Positions 1 to 8,439 are shown, counted from the first letter of the stretch. The stretch is 64,000 nt of DNA from Kribbella catacumbae DSM 19601 (GCF_000372465.1 NZ_AQUZ01000001.1:429952-493951); one strand, 5' to 3'. The notes: generated by a model from the sequence alone, not told the origin. A program made the numbers and translations.

Positions 1-166
1 AGAGCCCGAGCGCCTCGGTCTGGACCTCGACCGTCGTCGGCTTGAACTCGGGCAACGCGTCCACGCTGGACCGGCCGATCTGGACGATGCCGAGGATCAT
101 CACCCCGACCGCTACGGCGACCACCAGCCGCCGGAATTTCAGGCTTGACGATACGATCCAACGCAT
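1..166 (-). CDS. RND efflux transporter, N-terminal fragment (cut by window edge)
   Basis: The first 55 codons are visible, starting at ATG 166 with a GGGGCGGG ribosome site just upstream. The peptide begins MRWIVSSSLKFRRLVV, has one strongly hydrophobic helix at about residues 14-30, and continues with SSVDALPEFKPTTVEVQTEA. This arrangement, with one helix followed by a DxLPEF.PxxVEVQT segment, is the start of the CusA/CzcA-like RND permease family. The family drives proton-coupled efflux in the inner membrane. Actinobacterial members lack the outer-membrane partner, so their substrate is unclear. The two-component genes at 350-2495 lie directly upstream on the same strand and could control it. 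The rest of the gene is outside the window, so completeness is unknown. Confidence 0.75.
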   Translation of the reverse strand, partial: MRWIVSSSLKFRRLVVAVAVGVMILGIVQIGRSSVDALPEFKPTTVEVQTEALGL

Positions 167-349
167 GATGGTCCCGCCCCTCCCCCATGGGGAGGCAGCA
201 CCGAGGGACGTGCACAGCGGACTATGCCGTGCACCGGAATCCCCCGGACCGCACCCCCTACCTCAATCCCATGTAGCGGTGATACCGCCTACTTGAGCCC
301 CTTAGTCGGAGAGTAAGTCCGAGATGTACTCGCGTCAACGCGCCGGTTC
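167..349. other. Intergenic region with hairpin
   Basis: This gap lies between the sensor kinase stop and the RND start. An imperfect hairpin spans 262-297. The outer arms are CTCAA and TTGAG. The inner arms are GTAGCGGT and ACCGCCTAC, with one bulged base and a GAT loop. It could end the two-component transcript or act as an operator ahead of the efflux gene. There is no U-tract, so the choice is open. Confidence 0.35.
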
Positions 350-1822
350 TCAGGACTTTCTCAGCGACCCTCGGACATAATTCGCACCGGCCACCGGAAG
401 CCGGACCTGGAACCGGGCACCACCGAGGGGTGAGTAGACGACATCGACCACCCCGGCGTGTGCCTTGACGATGTCGGCGACGATGGCCAGGCCGAGGCCG
501 GCACCGCCGTGATCGCGATCCCGGGCGCCGTCGAGCCTGGTGAAGCGTTCGAAGATCTCCTGCCGCCGCTCGGCCGGTACGCCGGGCCCGTCGTCGTCGA
601 CGGTCAGCACCGCCTGGTCGCCCTGGACCGAGAGGCCGACGCGGACCTCCCGGGTGGCATGCGCGACCGCATTGTCGACGAGGTTGCGGACGAGTTGTTC
701 CAGCAGGAGTCCGTCGCCGGTCACCTGGACCGGCTCAACCGCATGTTTGTCGACCCGCACCGGACCGCCTGTGGGTGACCGCTCTGAGCCGATGGCGTGG
801 ATTCGCCCGCGAGCACCCGCGACGACGGTGTCGACGACGTCGTCCAGGTCGACCGTCGTCCGCGTCCGGCCCAGGGTGCCGGCATCGGCACGGGCCAGGA
901 GCAACAATTGCTCCGCGAGTTGCTGCATCCGGACGGTTTCGTCGAGCAGGTCGGCGCTGACGTCTTCCCACTCGACCGGAAGATGGCTGGCCCGGGCGGT
1001 CTCGAGTTGCGTCCGCAGGCTGGCGATCGGGCTGCGCAACTCGTGCGCGGTGTCGGCGATGAACCGGCGCTGGCGTTCCGCGCTGTCCTGCAGGCGGGCG
1101 AGCATCGCGTTGACCGTCCGCGCGAGCCGGCCGATCTCGTCGTACTGCGGCGGCTCGGAGACCCGTCGGTCCAGCCGCCGGCCGGTGATCTCGTCGGCCT
1201 CCTGGCGGATCGTCTCGACCGGCGCGAGAGTCCGGCCGAGTACCGTCCACATCGCCACCGACAACAGCAGGACGAAGATCGGGATCGCGGCCAGGCCGAC
1301 CTGGCCGACCAGGACGACGACCTCTTCGATCTCCTCGATCGAGACCGCGACGTAGACGGTGGCCGGACCGGACGGAGTCTCGATGCCGTGGGCAACGATG
1401 CGGTACGGGCCCGACTCGGCCATCGGCAAGGCGCCGACGCTGATCACCCGGGTGGACCCGGGTGGCCGGCGGGGCAGGTCGAGGGCGGGCCGGCCGGCGA
1501 TGTTCGCGCTGGAGACGAGGATCTGGCCGCCGGCGCCGACCACCTGCACCAGGTCGCCATCGTGGCCGATGGGGGCGAACGGCGGCAGTGCATCTCCCGC
1601 GGCGAGCGCGCCGAGGTCGCGGGCCCGGAGCCGGCTGGCGTCCATCGCCTCGTCGATCATCACCGCCCGGAGCGTGAGGGCGAACGCCACGCCGCCGACC
1701 ATCAGGACTACGGCCGTCGCCGCGGCCGCGATCAGCACCATCCGGGTCCGCAGCGACGGATGCGGCCGCCACCAGGACACCGATCGCCGTGCCGGCTTGG
1801 TTCGCCGTGGTGGCTCAGCCAT
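350..1822 (-). CDS. Membrane sensor histidine kinase (HAMP, HisKA)
   Basis: This 490-aa sensor kinase has the usual two-helix plan. Membrane segments sit at about residues 28-50 and 171-193, enclosing an extracytoplasmic domain of about 120 residues. A HAMP segment follows at about 194-246. The phospho-accepting His260 lies in FIADTAHELRSPIASL. The ATPase domain shows the N box (LVRNLVDNAVAHA), the G1 box (VDDDGPGVP) and the G2 box (GGAGLGLAI). The gene overlaps the response regulator upstream by 8 bp, so the two are co-transcribed and translationally coupled. The stimulus is not evident. The neighbouring RND gene and lipoprotein suggest an envelope or efflux-related signal (inference). Confidence 0.93.
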   Translation of the reverse strand: MAEPPRRTKPARRSVSWWRPHPSLRTRMVLIAAAATAVVLMVGGVAFALTLRAVMIDEAMDASRLRARDLGALAAGDALPPFAPIGHDGDLVQVVGAGGQILVSSANIAGRPALDLPRRPPGSTRVISVGALPMAESGPYRIVAHGIETPSGPATVYVAVSIEEIEEVVVLVGQVGLAAIPIFVLLLSVAMWTVLGRTLAPVETIRQEADEITGRRLDRRVSEPPQYDEIGRLARTVNAMLARLQDSAERQRRFIADTAHELRSPIASLRTQLETARASHLPVEWEDVSADLLDETVRMQQLAEQLLLLARADAGTLGRTRTTVDLDDVVDTVVAGARGRIHAIGSERSPTGGPVRVDKHAVEPVQVTGDGLLLEQLVRNLVDNAVAHATREVRVGLSVQGDQAVLTVDDDGPGVPAERRQEIFERFTRLDGARDRDHGGAGLGLAIVADIVKAHAGVVDVVYSPLGGARFQVRLPVAGANYVRGSLRKS

Positions 1823-2495
1823 CGCCCACCGGGCCGATCAAGTAGCCGTGGCCGCGGATCGTCTCGATGGTGGCGGTGCCGAACGGCTGGTCGATCTTGC
1901 GGCGCAGATACCCGACATACACCTCGACGACATTCGGCTCCCGGTCGAAGTCGGCCCCCCAGACATGATCGAGGATCTCGGCCTTCGACCGGGTCTGGCC
2001 GACGTTGCGCATCAGGTATTCGAGCAGCGAGAACTCCCGGCGGGTCAGCTCGATCTCGACCTCGCCGCGATGCACCGTGCACCGCGCGGGATCAAGCTCC
2101 AGATCCCCGACCACGAGCGTCGCCGGCCGAGCCGGTGCCCCACGACGCAGCAGGGCGTTCAGCCGGGCGATCAGCACGAGATACGAGAACGGCTTGCGCA
2201 GGAAGTCGTCGGCACCGAGATCAAGCCCGCGGGCTTCGGTGTCGTCGCTGTCCTTGGCGGTGAGAATCAGGATCGGCGTCCAGTTACCGTCGGCCCGCAA
2301 CCGCTTGCACACCTCGTACCCAGACAGCCCGGGCAGCATCAGGTCGAGCACGATCGCGTCGAACTCCTGTTCCTGAGCGAGCCACAGTCCGGTGTCGCCG
2401 TCATGCGCCAGCTCGACGGCGAACCCGTGATCCTCCAGCCCGTGGCCGATCGCGCGCGCCAGCCGGCGCTCGTCCTCGACCACCAGGATCCGCAC
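1815..2495 (-). CDS. OmpR/PhoB-family response regulator
   Basis: This is a 226-aa regulator with a receiver domain at residues 1-115. The acidic pocket is ED near residues 7-8, the phosphorylated Asp51 is in AIVLDLMLPG, and the conserved Lys lies in FLRKPFS. A winged-helix DNA-binding domain follows (ELTRREFSLLEYL, then VVEVYVGYLRRKID). It is the cognate regulator of the kinase that overlaps its 3' end by 8 bp. The lipoprotein gene begins 1 kb upstream on the same strand and ends only 30 bp before this ATG, so all three may form one transcript. Target promoters cannot be read from the sequence. Confidence 0.94.
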   Translation of the reverse strand: MRILVVEDERRLARAIGHGLEDHGFAVELAHDGDTGLWLAQEQEFDAIVLDLMLPGLSGYEVCKRLRADGNWTPILILTAKDSDDTEARGLDLGADDFLRKPFSYLVLIARLNALLRRGAPARPATLVVGDLELDPARCTVHRGEVEIELTRREFSLLEYLMRNVGQTRSKAEILDHVWGADFDREPNVVEVYVGYLRRKIDQPFGTATIETIRGHGYLIGPVGDG

Positions 2496-2525
2496 AGCTC
2501 CTGCCCCTCTCAGTTGATCGGCGCG

Positions 2526-3503
2526 TCACTTGATCGGCGCGGTCCGGCCGTAGACGTCCTTGCTGTACCCGTACGCGCGCTTCTCCAGCTTGAACGCCTC
2601 GGCCCGAGCCTGGGCGAGACCAGCCTTGTTCAGGCGTTGCACGCTGACCAGTTCCAGCGTCTCCTTGGTCGGGTCGTTGCCGTAGTACCCGACCCGGACA
2701 TTGCCGACGCCGGCCGCGTAGTACTTCAACTGGTGCGCGCCCGGCTCTGCCGCGGACCACTCGTCGGTGATCAGAACGCCCTGGAAGCAGCCCGCCTTGA
2801 CGCAGGTCTTCTGGTTCGCCTTGAACACCTTGGCCCGGTCCGACCAGTCGACGGCGGGACCCCAGCCCTGTGCATAGCTGCTGCCGTCGGTCGGCGGTTG
2901 CGCCTTCATACTGATACCGGCCTGCGCGCCCTTGACCCCGTGGATCCAGGCGGGTGCCTCCACGACCTGGCCCTCCTCATACACCTCCGGGTACTCACCG
3001 AACCGCCAGACGTCGCCGTTGTCGGCCTGGGCGACGAATGCCAGCTCCGCCTCCTCCAGCACACCTTCCTTGAAGTCCCGCTCCCAGACCACCACGTTGG
3101 GCACGCCGTCGATGACCTTGACGAGGTCGGTGACGATGACCGTCAGCGTGTGCCCGAAGGTCTGGCCGTCCTCGATCGTCTGGCCGCGGTAGTTCAGCCG
3201 CGTGCCCGGCCGCACTGGGTACCACTTGTTGGTGACCGCGGTCGAACGCTTGAACGCGGTCCGGTCGTACCCCGGCTCCGGGCCCGTCTCCGGTTGCTTG
3301 GCCGGCGTGCTGGGCGTCTTCGTGGGTGGTGTGGTTGCCGGCGTTTTGCTCGGGCTCGCGTCCGGCCTGCTGGTCGGTGTAGCCGTCGTCTGGGCCGGTG
3401 CCTGGACCCCGGTCGACCCGTCGGACGAACAAGCCACCAAGGCCAGCGGACCGGCGAGCCCGGCGGTCAGTGCGAACGCGTATCCGATGCGTATTCTGCG
3501 CAT
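2526..3503 (-). CDS. Secreted lipoprotein of unknown function
   Basis: The protein has 325 aa. The start at 3503 is chosen because GGGGGAGGAAAG lies directly upstream and the peptide then opens with a classic lipoprotein signal, MRRIRIGYAFALTAG, ending in the lipobox LVAC (Cys25). A Thr/Pro/Ser-rich linker of about 50 residues follows, with repeated K/T/P motifs. The globular part contains NKWYPVRPGTRLNYRG and a run of Trp/Tyr-rich strands. I recognise no catalytic motif. A longer reading with an arginine-rich extension is possible but has no ribosome site and would bury the signal peptide. It may act as an envelope sensor partner or cargo-binding protein for the adjacent two-component pair (inference from position only). 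Confidence 0.8.
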   Translation of the reverse strand: MRRIRIGYAFALTAGLAGPLALVACSSDGSTGVQAPAQTTATPTSRPDASPSKTPATTPPTKTPSTPAKQPETGPEPGYDRTAFKRSTAVTNKWYPVRPGTRLNYRGQTIEDGQTFGHTLTVIVTDLVKVIDGVPNVVVWERDFKEGVLEEAELAFVAQADNGDVWRFGEYPEVYEEGQVVEAPAWIHGVKGAQAGISMKAQPPTDGSSYAQGWGPAVDWSDRAKVFKANQKTCVKAGCFQGVLITDEWSAAEPGAHQLKYYAAGVGNVRVGYYGNDPTKETLELVSVQRLNKAGLAQARAEAFKLEKRAYGYSKDVYGRTAPIK

Positions 3504-3790
3504 CTTTCCTCCCCCTCGGCGCCCGATCGCAGGCCGGCGGCCTGTTCCCCCGACCGGGTGCCCATGAGCCGAGTGTCGCGCGCCAGGCCCGTCCTGAGAA
3601 GTGGCCCGAAGGTTTCGCTCGGGGACCAATTTCGGCGCGTCCTCTTGCCGAACCGGAATTCACGGCGCACGCTGACCGCAAAGCGCACGGGGATCGCGGT
3701 TCGTAGTTGCGCTGCGTACGACCACCCCGGTGCGCCTGGGCGAGGGGGCGTGATGGGGGCGTTACGCGGTTTCACAACCGGAGCGAAGCG

Positions 3791-4750
3791 ATGAGCATGC
3801 CCGGTGAGGTGGCACTCGAAGCGAGTGGATTGCGGAAGTCGTACGGGCGGCTGGTGGCCGTGGAGTCGCTGGATCTGCGCGTCGCGGCCGGTACGGTGCT
3901 GGGCTTTCTCGGGCCCAACGGGGCCGGCAAGACGACCGCGATCCGGATGCTGACCACGATCCTGCCGGCCGACAGTGGGTCGTTCACGGTCGCCGGCGTA
4001 CCGCACACCAAGCCGATCGCGATCCGCCGCCGGGTCGGTGTGCTGCCGGAGAGCGCGGGGTATCCACTCGGCCAGTCCGGCGAGGAATGGCTGCGCTACC
4101 ACGCCGAGTTGTTCGGCCAGAGCAGGGCCGACGCCCGGGACACGGCCCGGAGGCTGCTCGCGGATGTGGGCCTGGCGGATCGCGGACCGGCACTGATCGG
4201 CGGTTACAGCCGGGGCATGCGGCAACGACTCGGGATCGCGCGCGCGTTGGTGAACGACCCGGACGTCGTCTTCCTCGACGAGCCGACCCTCGGCCTCGAC
4301 CCGATGGGCCAGGCGCAGATGCTCGACGTGATCGGCCGGATCGCTCGCGACCGGGGCGCGACGGTCTTCCTCAGCACCCACGTGCTGGCCGATGTCGAAC
4401 AGGTCTGCGACCGCGTCGTCATCCTCAACCGTGGCAAGGTCGTTGCCGAAGGCACCGTCGCCGACGTGGTCCGGCAGGCGGCCGCGCCTCGGCACGGGCA
4501 GGTGAAGGTCCCGCCCGAGCAACTCGACCACGCCCTGGCCGCGCTGGCCCGTACCGAGGTGCACGCGGAGGCGAACGGCGGCGGCCGGCTGGGCGAGCTG
4601 GAACTGAGCATGCCCGCCGGACTCGAGCTCGAAGCAGCCGCGACGCAGGCGATCAAGAGCCTGCTCGAAGCCGGCGTACCGGTGCTGGGGTTCACCCTGG
4701 AAGGCGGGCGACTCAGCGACGCCTTCCTCGCTGTCACCGAGGAGGTCTGA
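3791..4750 (+). CDS. ABC transporter ATP-binding protein (ABC-2 exporter type)
   Basis: This is a 319-aa nucleotide-binding subunit. Walker A is GPNGAGKT (residues 41-48), the ABC signature is YSRGMRQRLGIARAL (from about 139), and Walker B is VVFLDEPTLGLDP (from about 159), followed by the switch His in FLSTHVL. The start at 3791 follows GGAGCGA at a good distance. An in-frame upstream ATG gives an arginine-rich, unlikely extension. The C-terminal 90 residues are the accessory domain usual for DrrA/CcmA-like exporters. The stop overlaps the permease start (TGATG). It powers the membrane partner encoded next; the substrate is unknown. Confidence 0.93.
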   Translation: MSMPGEVALEASGLRKSYGRLVAVESLDLRVAAGTVLGFLGPNGAGKTTAIRMLTTILPADSGSFTVAGVPHTKPIAIRRRVGVLPESAGYPLGQSGEEWLRYHAELFGQSRADARDTARRLLADVGLADRGPALIGGYSRGMRQRLGIARALVNDPDVVFLDEPTLGLDPMGQAQMLDVIGRIARDRGATVFLSTHVLADVEQVCDRVVILNRGKVVAEGTVADVVRQAAAPRHGQVKVPPEQLDHALAALARTEVHAEANGGGRLGELELSMPAGLELEAAATQAIKSLLEAGVPVLGFTLEGGRLSDAFLAVTEEV

Positions 4751-5565
4751 TGACCCTCGATGCCAAGCCGGCAGCCGCCGGGTCGGCAGCGCGAGCGGGA
4801 CGCCCGTCCTGGCTGGTCGTCGCCGACCGGGAGGTCCGTGACCTCTGGCTGGGCGGACGCGCGCTGATCCTGCTGTTCGCCTACGCGATCACGCTCAGCG
4901 TGACCACCTACCTGACCGCCACCAACGAGGCGCTCAACTTCCTCGAACAGCGCGAGTCCGTCAGCCTCACCTTGCAGGTCGCGGTGGCGATCGGCGTTCT
5001 GCTCACGTTGCTGGCCGCGGCGGACGCGTTCAGCGGCGAGCGCGAGCGCGGCACGCTTGAATCACTCCTGCTCGCCCCGGTCTCCCACCGATCGTTTGCT
5101 CTCGGCAAAGGGATCGCCGCGCTGTCGCTGTGGTTCGCGGCCTTCGTGATCTCGGTGCCGTACATCTGGTACCTCGGCCGCGGTGTCGGCGTGGTCCGGA
5201 CCTCGCTGCTGAACGGACTCCTGGTCGGTTCGCTGCTCGCGTGCACGATGGTCGGTCTCGGTCTGCTGATCAGCACGTTCGCGAGTTCGAACCGGGTCAG
5301 CCTGTCGGTCAGCGTCTTCACCCTGCTCGCGTTGTTCGCCCCCACCCAGATGCCGAGCTCGGCCCAGCGCGGCTGGTTCGGTGATCTGCTGCTGCGTGCG
5401 GACCCGTTCACGGCCGGCCTGCGCTACCTCGGCCGCGTGATCATCAACGCCCGCAGCTTCGCCCAGGAAGGCCACTGGCTGATCGGGCCCGCGATCGTCG
5501 CAGGAATCGCCCTGGTGCTGGCGATCGCAGTCGCGGGCCGAATCAGGCTCGGAGGCCGGGAATGA
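4750..5565 (+). CDS. ABC-2 type transporter permease
   Basis: This 271-aa integral membrane protein starts at ATG 4750, one base into the stop of the ATPase gene, with GAGGAGG immediately upstream. About six hydrophobic helices are visible. The cytosolic motif SGERERGTLESLLLAPVSH, between helices 2 and 3, is the conserved segment of the ABC-2/NatB permease family and contacts the ATPase. The C-terminus ends in a basic RIRLGGRE. It overlaps by 4 bp (ATGA) with a 32-codon gene that follows. It likely forms the membrane part of the exporter with the upstream ATPase; cargo cannot be assigned. Confidence 0.9.
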   Translation: MTLDAKPAAAGSAARAGRPSWLVVADREVRDLWLGGRALILLFAYAITLSVTTYLTATNEALNFLEQRESVSLTLQVAVAIGVLLTLLAAADAFSGERERGTLESLLLAPVSHRSFALGKGIAALSLWFAAFVISVPYIWYLGRGVGVVRTSLLNGLLVGSLLACTMVGLGLLISTFASSNRVSLSVSVFTLLALFAPTQMPSSAQRGWFGDLLLRADPFTAGLRYLGRVIINARSFAQEGHWLIGPAIVAGIALVLAIAVAGRIRLGGRE

Positions 5566-5660
5566 CCAGGTACTACGGGACTTTGGTAGCCGCACTCGCC
5601 CTGGTGCTCGCGCTGGTGGTTTCGAGGCGGCTCAGACTGGACGTCAGGAGCCGGGGATGA
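5562..5660 (+). CDS. Small single-helix membrane peptide (32 aa)
   Basis: ATG 5562 overlaps the permease stop by 4 bp (ATGA), and its own stop overlaps the start of the following surface-protein gene by 4 bp (ATGA). An intact 32-codon frame therefore bridges two larger genes without a gap. The start follows GGAGGCCGGG. The peptide is MTRYYGTLVAALALVLALVV, then SRRLRLDVRSRG, which gives one hydrophobic helix (residues 6-20) and a positively charged, probably cytosolic tail. The tight double overlap and membrane-like composition argue that it is real rather than spacer. It may be an accessory subunit of the ABC exporter. No homology claim is possible at this length. Confidence 0.65.
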   Translation: MTRYYGTLVAALALVLALVVSRRLRLDVRSRG

Positions 5661-6259
5661 GCAGATTGTTCGCCGTTGTCGCGGCCAGCGCGGTCGTCGC
5701 CGTCACCGCACTGGCGCCGGCCAGCGCGGGAGCGTCGTCGCCGGCCGCTGCCGGGCCAGGCTCGCTGACCGTAGAGCTGGACAAGACCCAGGCCGCCATC
5801 GGACTGGGCCAGACCCTCAAGTTCACTTCCACGGTAGGCAACCCTGGTGCGGACGACGTGACCGGCGCCATCGCGCATCTCAACGTCCTCGCTGTCGACC
5901 CGGGCGTCTACGTCGATCCAGAGGACTGGTCCGGCGAACGCACGCAGTACCTCGACCCGATCGGTGCCGGCGAGTCGGAACCGCTGGAGTGGGAGATGCA
6001 GGCCGTCAACAGCGGGCGGTTCATCGTCTACGTGGCGATCACCTTCGCCCAGACCGCCGGCATGGTCGTCGCCAGCAAGTCACTGCGGCTCGATGTCGCG
6101 GCGCAGGACACAATGAACGCCGGCGGCTTGCTGCCGATCGCGGCCGGCGCACCCGGTGTGATCGCTTTGCTGATGGGCCTGGTGATGATCCGCCGCCGCC
6201 GGTACCAGCCGTTGTCCAGCGCAACGAACTCGAAGGGTGAAGAAGGCAACGGCTCCTGA
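5657..6259 (+). CDS. Membrane-anchored exported beta-sandwich protein
   Basis: The protein has 200 aa. A signal peptide (MSRLFAVVAASAVVAVTALAP, cleavage near the ASAGASS segment) is followed by an extracytoplasmic domain of about 110 residues. That domain resembles CARDB/Ig-like folds (LTVELDKTQAAIGLGQTLKF, then strand-rich segments). A transmembrane helix (about residues 158-180) and a basic stop-transfer RRRRY complete it. It is the last gene of the ABC exporter operon and overlaps the small peptide gene by 4 bp. It could be a surface adaptor for the exporter. The fold assignment is by pattern and is not certain. Confidence 0.75.
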   Translation: MSRLFAVVAASAVVAVTALAPASAGASSPAAAGPGSLTVELDKTQAAIGLGQTLKFTSTVGNPGADDVTGAIAHLNVLAVDPGVYVDPEDWSGERTQYLDPIGAGESEPLEWEMQAVNSGRFIVYVAITFAQTAGMVVASKSLRLDVAAQDTMNAGGLLPIAAGAPGVIALLMGLVMIRRRRYQPLSSATNSKGEEGNGS

Positions 6260-6435
6260 CCGCGGACTCTGAGTGCCAGGCCGGTCACCGACTGTACCGT
6301 CGACGCGACCAGCCGGGCGCCGTTAGCCAATCTCCACCGCTTTCCGGGACCTCCAGGCCTAGCGTGGTTGACGCCGCCCTGGCCACAATGGGCGGCGGGG
6401 GCAGTACAAGGGTCATCATCCTGAGGGGGGCCGAG

Positions 6436-7101
6436 ATGACCAAAGTCCTGGTGATCGACGACGAACCCGACCTGGTGAGGTTCGTCCGACGCGCCCTGGA
6501 GACAGAGTCCTACCAGGTGCTGACCTCGACGAACGGGCTCGACGGCATCCGGCTCGCGGTGACCGAACAACCCGATCTGGTCGTTCTGGACCTGGTCATG
6601 CCGGGCATCCACGGCGAGGCGGTGCTGTCCGCGTTGATGGCACAGGATCCGAGCATGCGGGTGCTCATCTTGTCAGCGACCGGGGACGTCCAACTGCGGA
6701 TCTCCTGTCTCGAGCAGGGCGCGGTCGACTTCCTGGCCAAGCCGTTCGCTGTCCGGGAGCTCATCGCCCGGGTGCGCAGCCGACTCCAGGAGAATGCCAC
6801 GTCGAGGCGGCGGGACACGCTGCAGGTCGGCGACATCGTCCTGGACCTGCAGGCGCGGCAGTTGCTGGTCGACGGGAAGTCCACGCCCCTGTCCCAGCGG
6901 GAATTCCTGCTCCTCCTGCACTTGATGCGCAATCCGGACACGGTCTGCTCGCGGCAGGAGCTGCTGTCCGAGGTCTGGGGCTATGACTTCGACCCGGCGA
7001 CCAACGTGGTCGACGTCTGTATCGGCCGGTTGCGCGCCAAGGTGCGGCCGGATCTCATCGTGACGGTGCGCAATGTCGGCTATCAGCTCCAGAGCGCCTG
7101 A
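6436..7101 (+). CDS. OmpR-family response regulator
   Basis: This is a 221-aa regulator. The receiver domain has the acidic pair DDE (residues 8-10), the phospho-acceptor Asp52 in VVLDLVMPG and a conserved Lys in FLAKPFAVREL. The winged-helix domain shows LSQREFLLLLHLM and NVVDVCIGRLRAKV. The start at 6436 sits 5 bases after the 10-mer CTGAGGGGGG, a strong Shine-Dalgarno that recurs before two later genes in this window. A longer frame from 6364 lacks such a site. The kinase gene begins inside its 3' end (29-bp overlap), so the pair is coupled. Confidence 0.93.
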   Translation: MTKVLVIDDEPDLVRFVRRALETESYQVLTSTNGLDGIRLAVTEQPDLVVLDLVMPGIHGEAVLSALMAQDPSMRVLILSATGDVQLRISCLEQGAVDFLAKPFAVRELIARVRSRLQENATSRRRDTLQVGDIVLDLQARQLLVDGKSTPLSQREFLLLLHLMRNPDTVCSRQELLSEVWGYDFDPATNVVDVCIGRLRAKVRPDLIVTVRNVGYQLQSA

Positions 7102-8167
7102 GGCGCTGACGGCGGACGCCGTCCCGGTACTGCGCCCGAGAGTCGCTCTGGTGATCGACATCGGCCTGGCCGTCTTCGTCGCGGCGATGATCGGGTGGAT
7201 CGTGGCGTTTCCCGAGCACATGGCCGCTCCTTTCCACCTGATCTTCGTCGCGCTCGCGCTGGCCTACGGCTACCGGGTGTGGCCGGTCTTGCCTACCTTG
7301 GCCGTCATGGTGGCGATCACGCTGCCAAGCGGCTGGCTGATGTGGAAACATGCCTCCGACGGCTACCTCCCGTACGCCGAGCTGACCGAGCTTTGGCTGA
7401 TGCCGGCCGTGGTGCTCGTGATGGTCTGGCACGCCCAGCGCCGGGCGACCGCGCTGCGGCAGGTCGAGGAGATGGCTTTGCGGCAGCTCGACGCGCTGGA
7501 CCGCGAGCGCGAGTTCCTCCGTGACGCCTCCCACGCCATCCGGACACCGGCGACGATCGCTCGCGGCCACCTCGAACTTGCCGCCGCGAGCGACCTGCCG
7601 GACGGCGTGCGACAAGACCTGACCGTCGCTCTCCAGCAACTGGAGCGGATGTCGGCCCTTTCGAACCGGCTGCTCGCAGTCGCCCGGCTGGACTCGGGAG
7701 AGGCCCTGCGCCGCCAGCCGACCGATCTGGCCGAGCTCGTCGGGCGGCTCGGCTGCAACTGGTCCGCGAGCGCCGACCGGAACTGGCGGATCCGGAACGA
7801 ACCAACCGGCAGCGTCTCGCTCGATCCCGAATGGATCGCCGTGGCGGTCGACGCGCTGATCGAGAATGCCGTGCACTTCACCGCCGACGGCGGCACGATC
7901 AGCGTGGGCTGCCAGGCACTCGACACGAGCTACCTGATCACGGTGTCAGACTCGGGCCCCGGCATCGAGGCCGAGGATCTGGCGAACGTCTTCGACCGGT
8001 TCTGGCATCGGATGCCGCCGAACGGCCGGATGGGCAGCGGTCTGGGGCTGTCGATGGCCCGTGCGACCGCAGCGGCACACGGCGGCACGCTCACGGCCCG
8101 CAACCATCCCCTCGGCGGCGCGGTACTCGAACTCTCCCTCCCGCGCCAGGCCGGCCAAGCGGTCTGA
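7073..8167 (+). CDS. Membrane sensor histidine kinase
   Basis: The kinase has 364 aa. The N-terminal 120 residues carry four closely spaced hydrophobic helices (about 23-43, 52-67, 71-90, 105-120) with hardly any extracytoplasmic loop, so it probably senses a signal within or at the membrane. A coiled stretch then leads to the phospho-accepting His154 in FLRDASHAIRTPATIARGHL. ATPase boxes follow: N box (VDALIENAVHF), G1 (VSDSGPGIE) and G2 (GSGLGLSMA). There is no HAMP domain. It overlaps the response regulator by 29 bp. A later start is possible, because the overlap is long and no clear ribosome site is seen. Confidence 0.9.
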   Translation: MSAISSRAPEALTADAVPVLRPRVALVIDIGLAVFVAAMIGWIVAFPEHMAAPFHLIFVALALAYGYRVWPVLPTLAVMVAITLPSGWLMWKHASDGYLPYAELTELWLMPAVVLVMVWHAQRRATALRQVEEMALRQLDALDREREFLRDASHAIRTPATIARGHLELAAASDLPDGVRQDLTVALQQLERMSALSNRLLAVARLDSGEALRRQPTDLAELVGRLGCNWSASADRNWRIRNEPTGSVSLDPEWIAVAVDALIENAVHFTADGGTISVGCQALDTSYLITVSDSGPGIEAEDLANVFDRFWHRMPPNGRMGSGLGLSMARATAAAHGGTLTARNHPLGGAVLELSLPRQAGQAV

Positions 8168-8174
8168 ACCACTC

Positions 8175-8192
8175 GATGACAAGCTTGTCATC
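8175..8192. promoter_or_regulatory. Perfect 18-bp palindrome
   Basis: GATGACAAGCTTGTCATC reads identically on both strands and lies 8 bp after the stop of the sensor kinase gene. The core TGACAAGCTTGTCA resembles operators of dimeric MarR/GntR/TetR-type regulators. With no loop and no U-tract it is a poor intrinsic terminator. The next downstream gene is the secreted beta-helix protein. Which regulator, if any, binds is unknown. Confidence 0.45.
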
Positions 8193-8233
8193 TTCCTTGC
8201 CCTGAAGCCGCGCGGGGCGCAGCCTTGGTTTGA

Positions 8234-8354
8234 ACTGCGTACGTCGACGCGCCGGGACGGCACTACCCCCTGTCCGTGCCGACGCCGTGCCTGTCGCCTG
8301 CACGACGGCCCCCCAAGCCGCGCGGCGCGGCCACGCTCGGCCGACGTACGCAGT
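8234..8354 (+). promoter_or_regulatory. Structured leader bounded by a 13-bp inverted repeat
   Basis: Perfect inverted arms ACTGCGTACGTCG (8234-8246) and CGACGTACGCAGT (8342-8354) enclose 95 bases with smaller stems, such as CGGCAC pairing with GTGCCG around 8258-8281. The element ends about 85 bp before the beta-helix gene. It could be a folded 5' leader or a paired protein site. It matches no riboswitch consensus that I can recall. Confidence 0.35.
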
Positions 8355-8439
8355 GGTAAGTCCGGTCTCGTCCAGTGGACGCCGGAGGCTACGTCGTTTG
8401 CGCGATGCAACGATCCCGTCCCGCTACTACCGTGAAAGC

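Noticed and set aside
797..2263. Long plus-strand open frames opposite the sensor kinase and response regulator (up to 811 codons)
   Set aside because: They are antisense shadows rich in Arg/Gly/Asp/Pro with no domain, no ribosome site, and intact conserved genes on the other strand.
8234..8354. Riboswitch (c-di-GMP, c-di-AMP or cobalamin type)
   Set aside because: None of the conserved core motifs that I know could be found. It is kept only as an unnamed structured leader.
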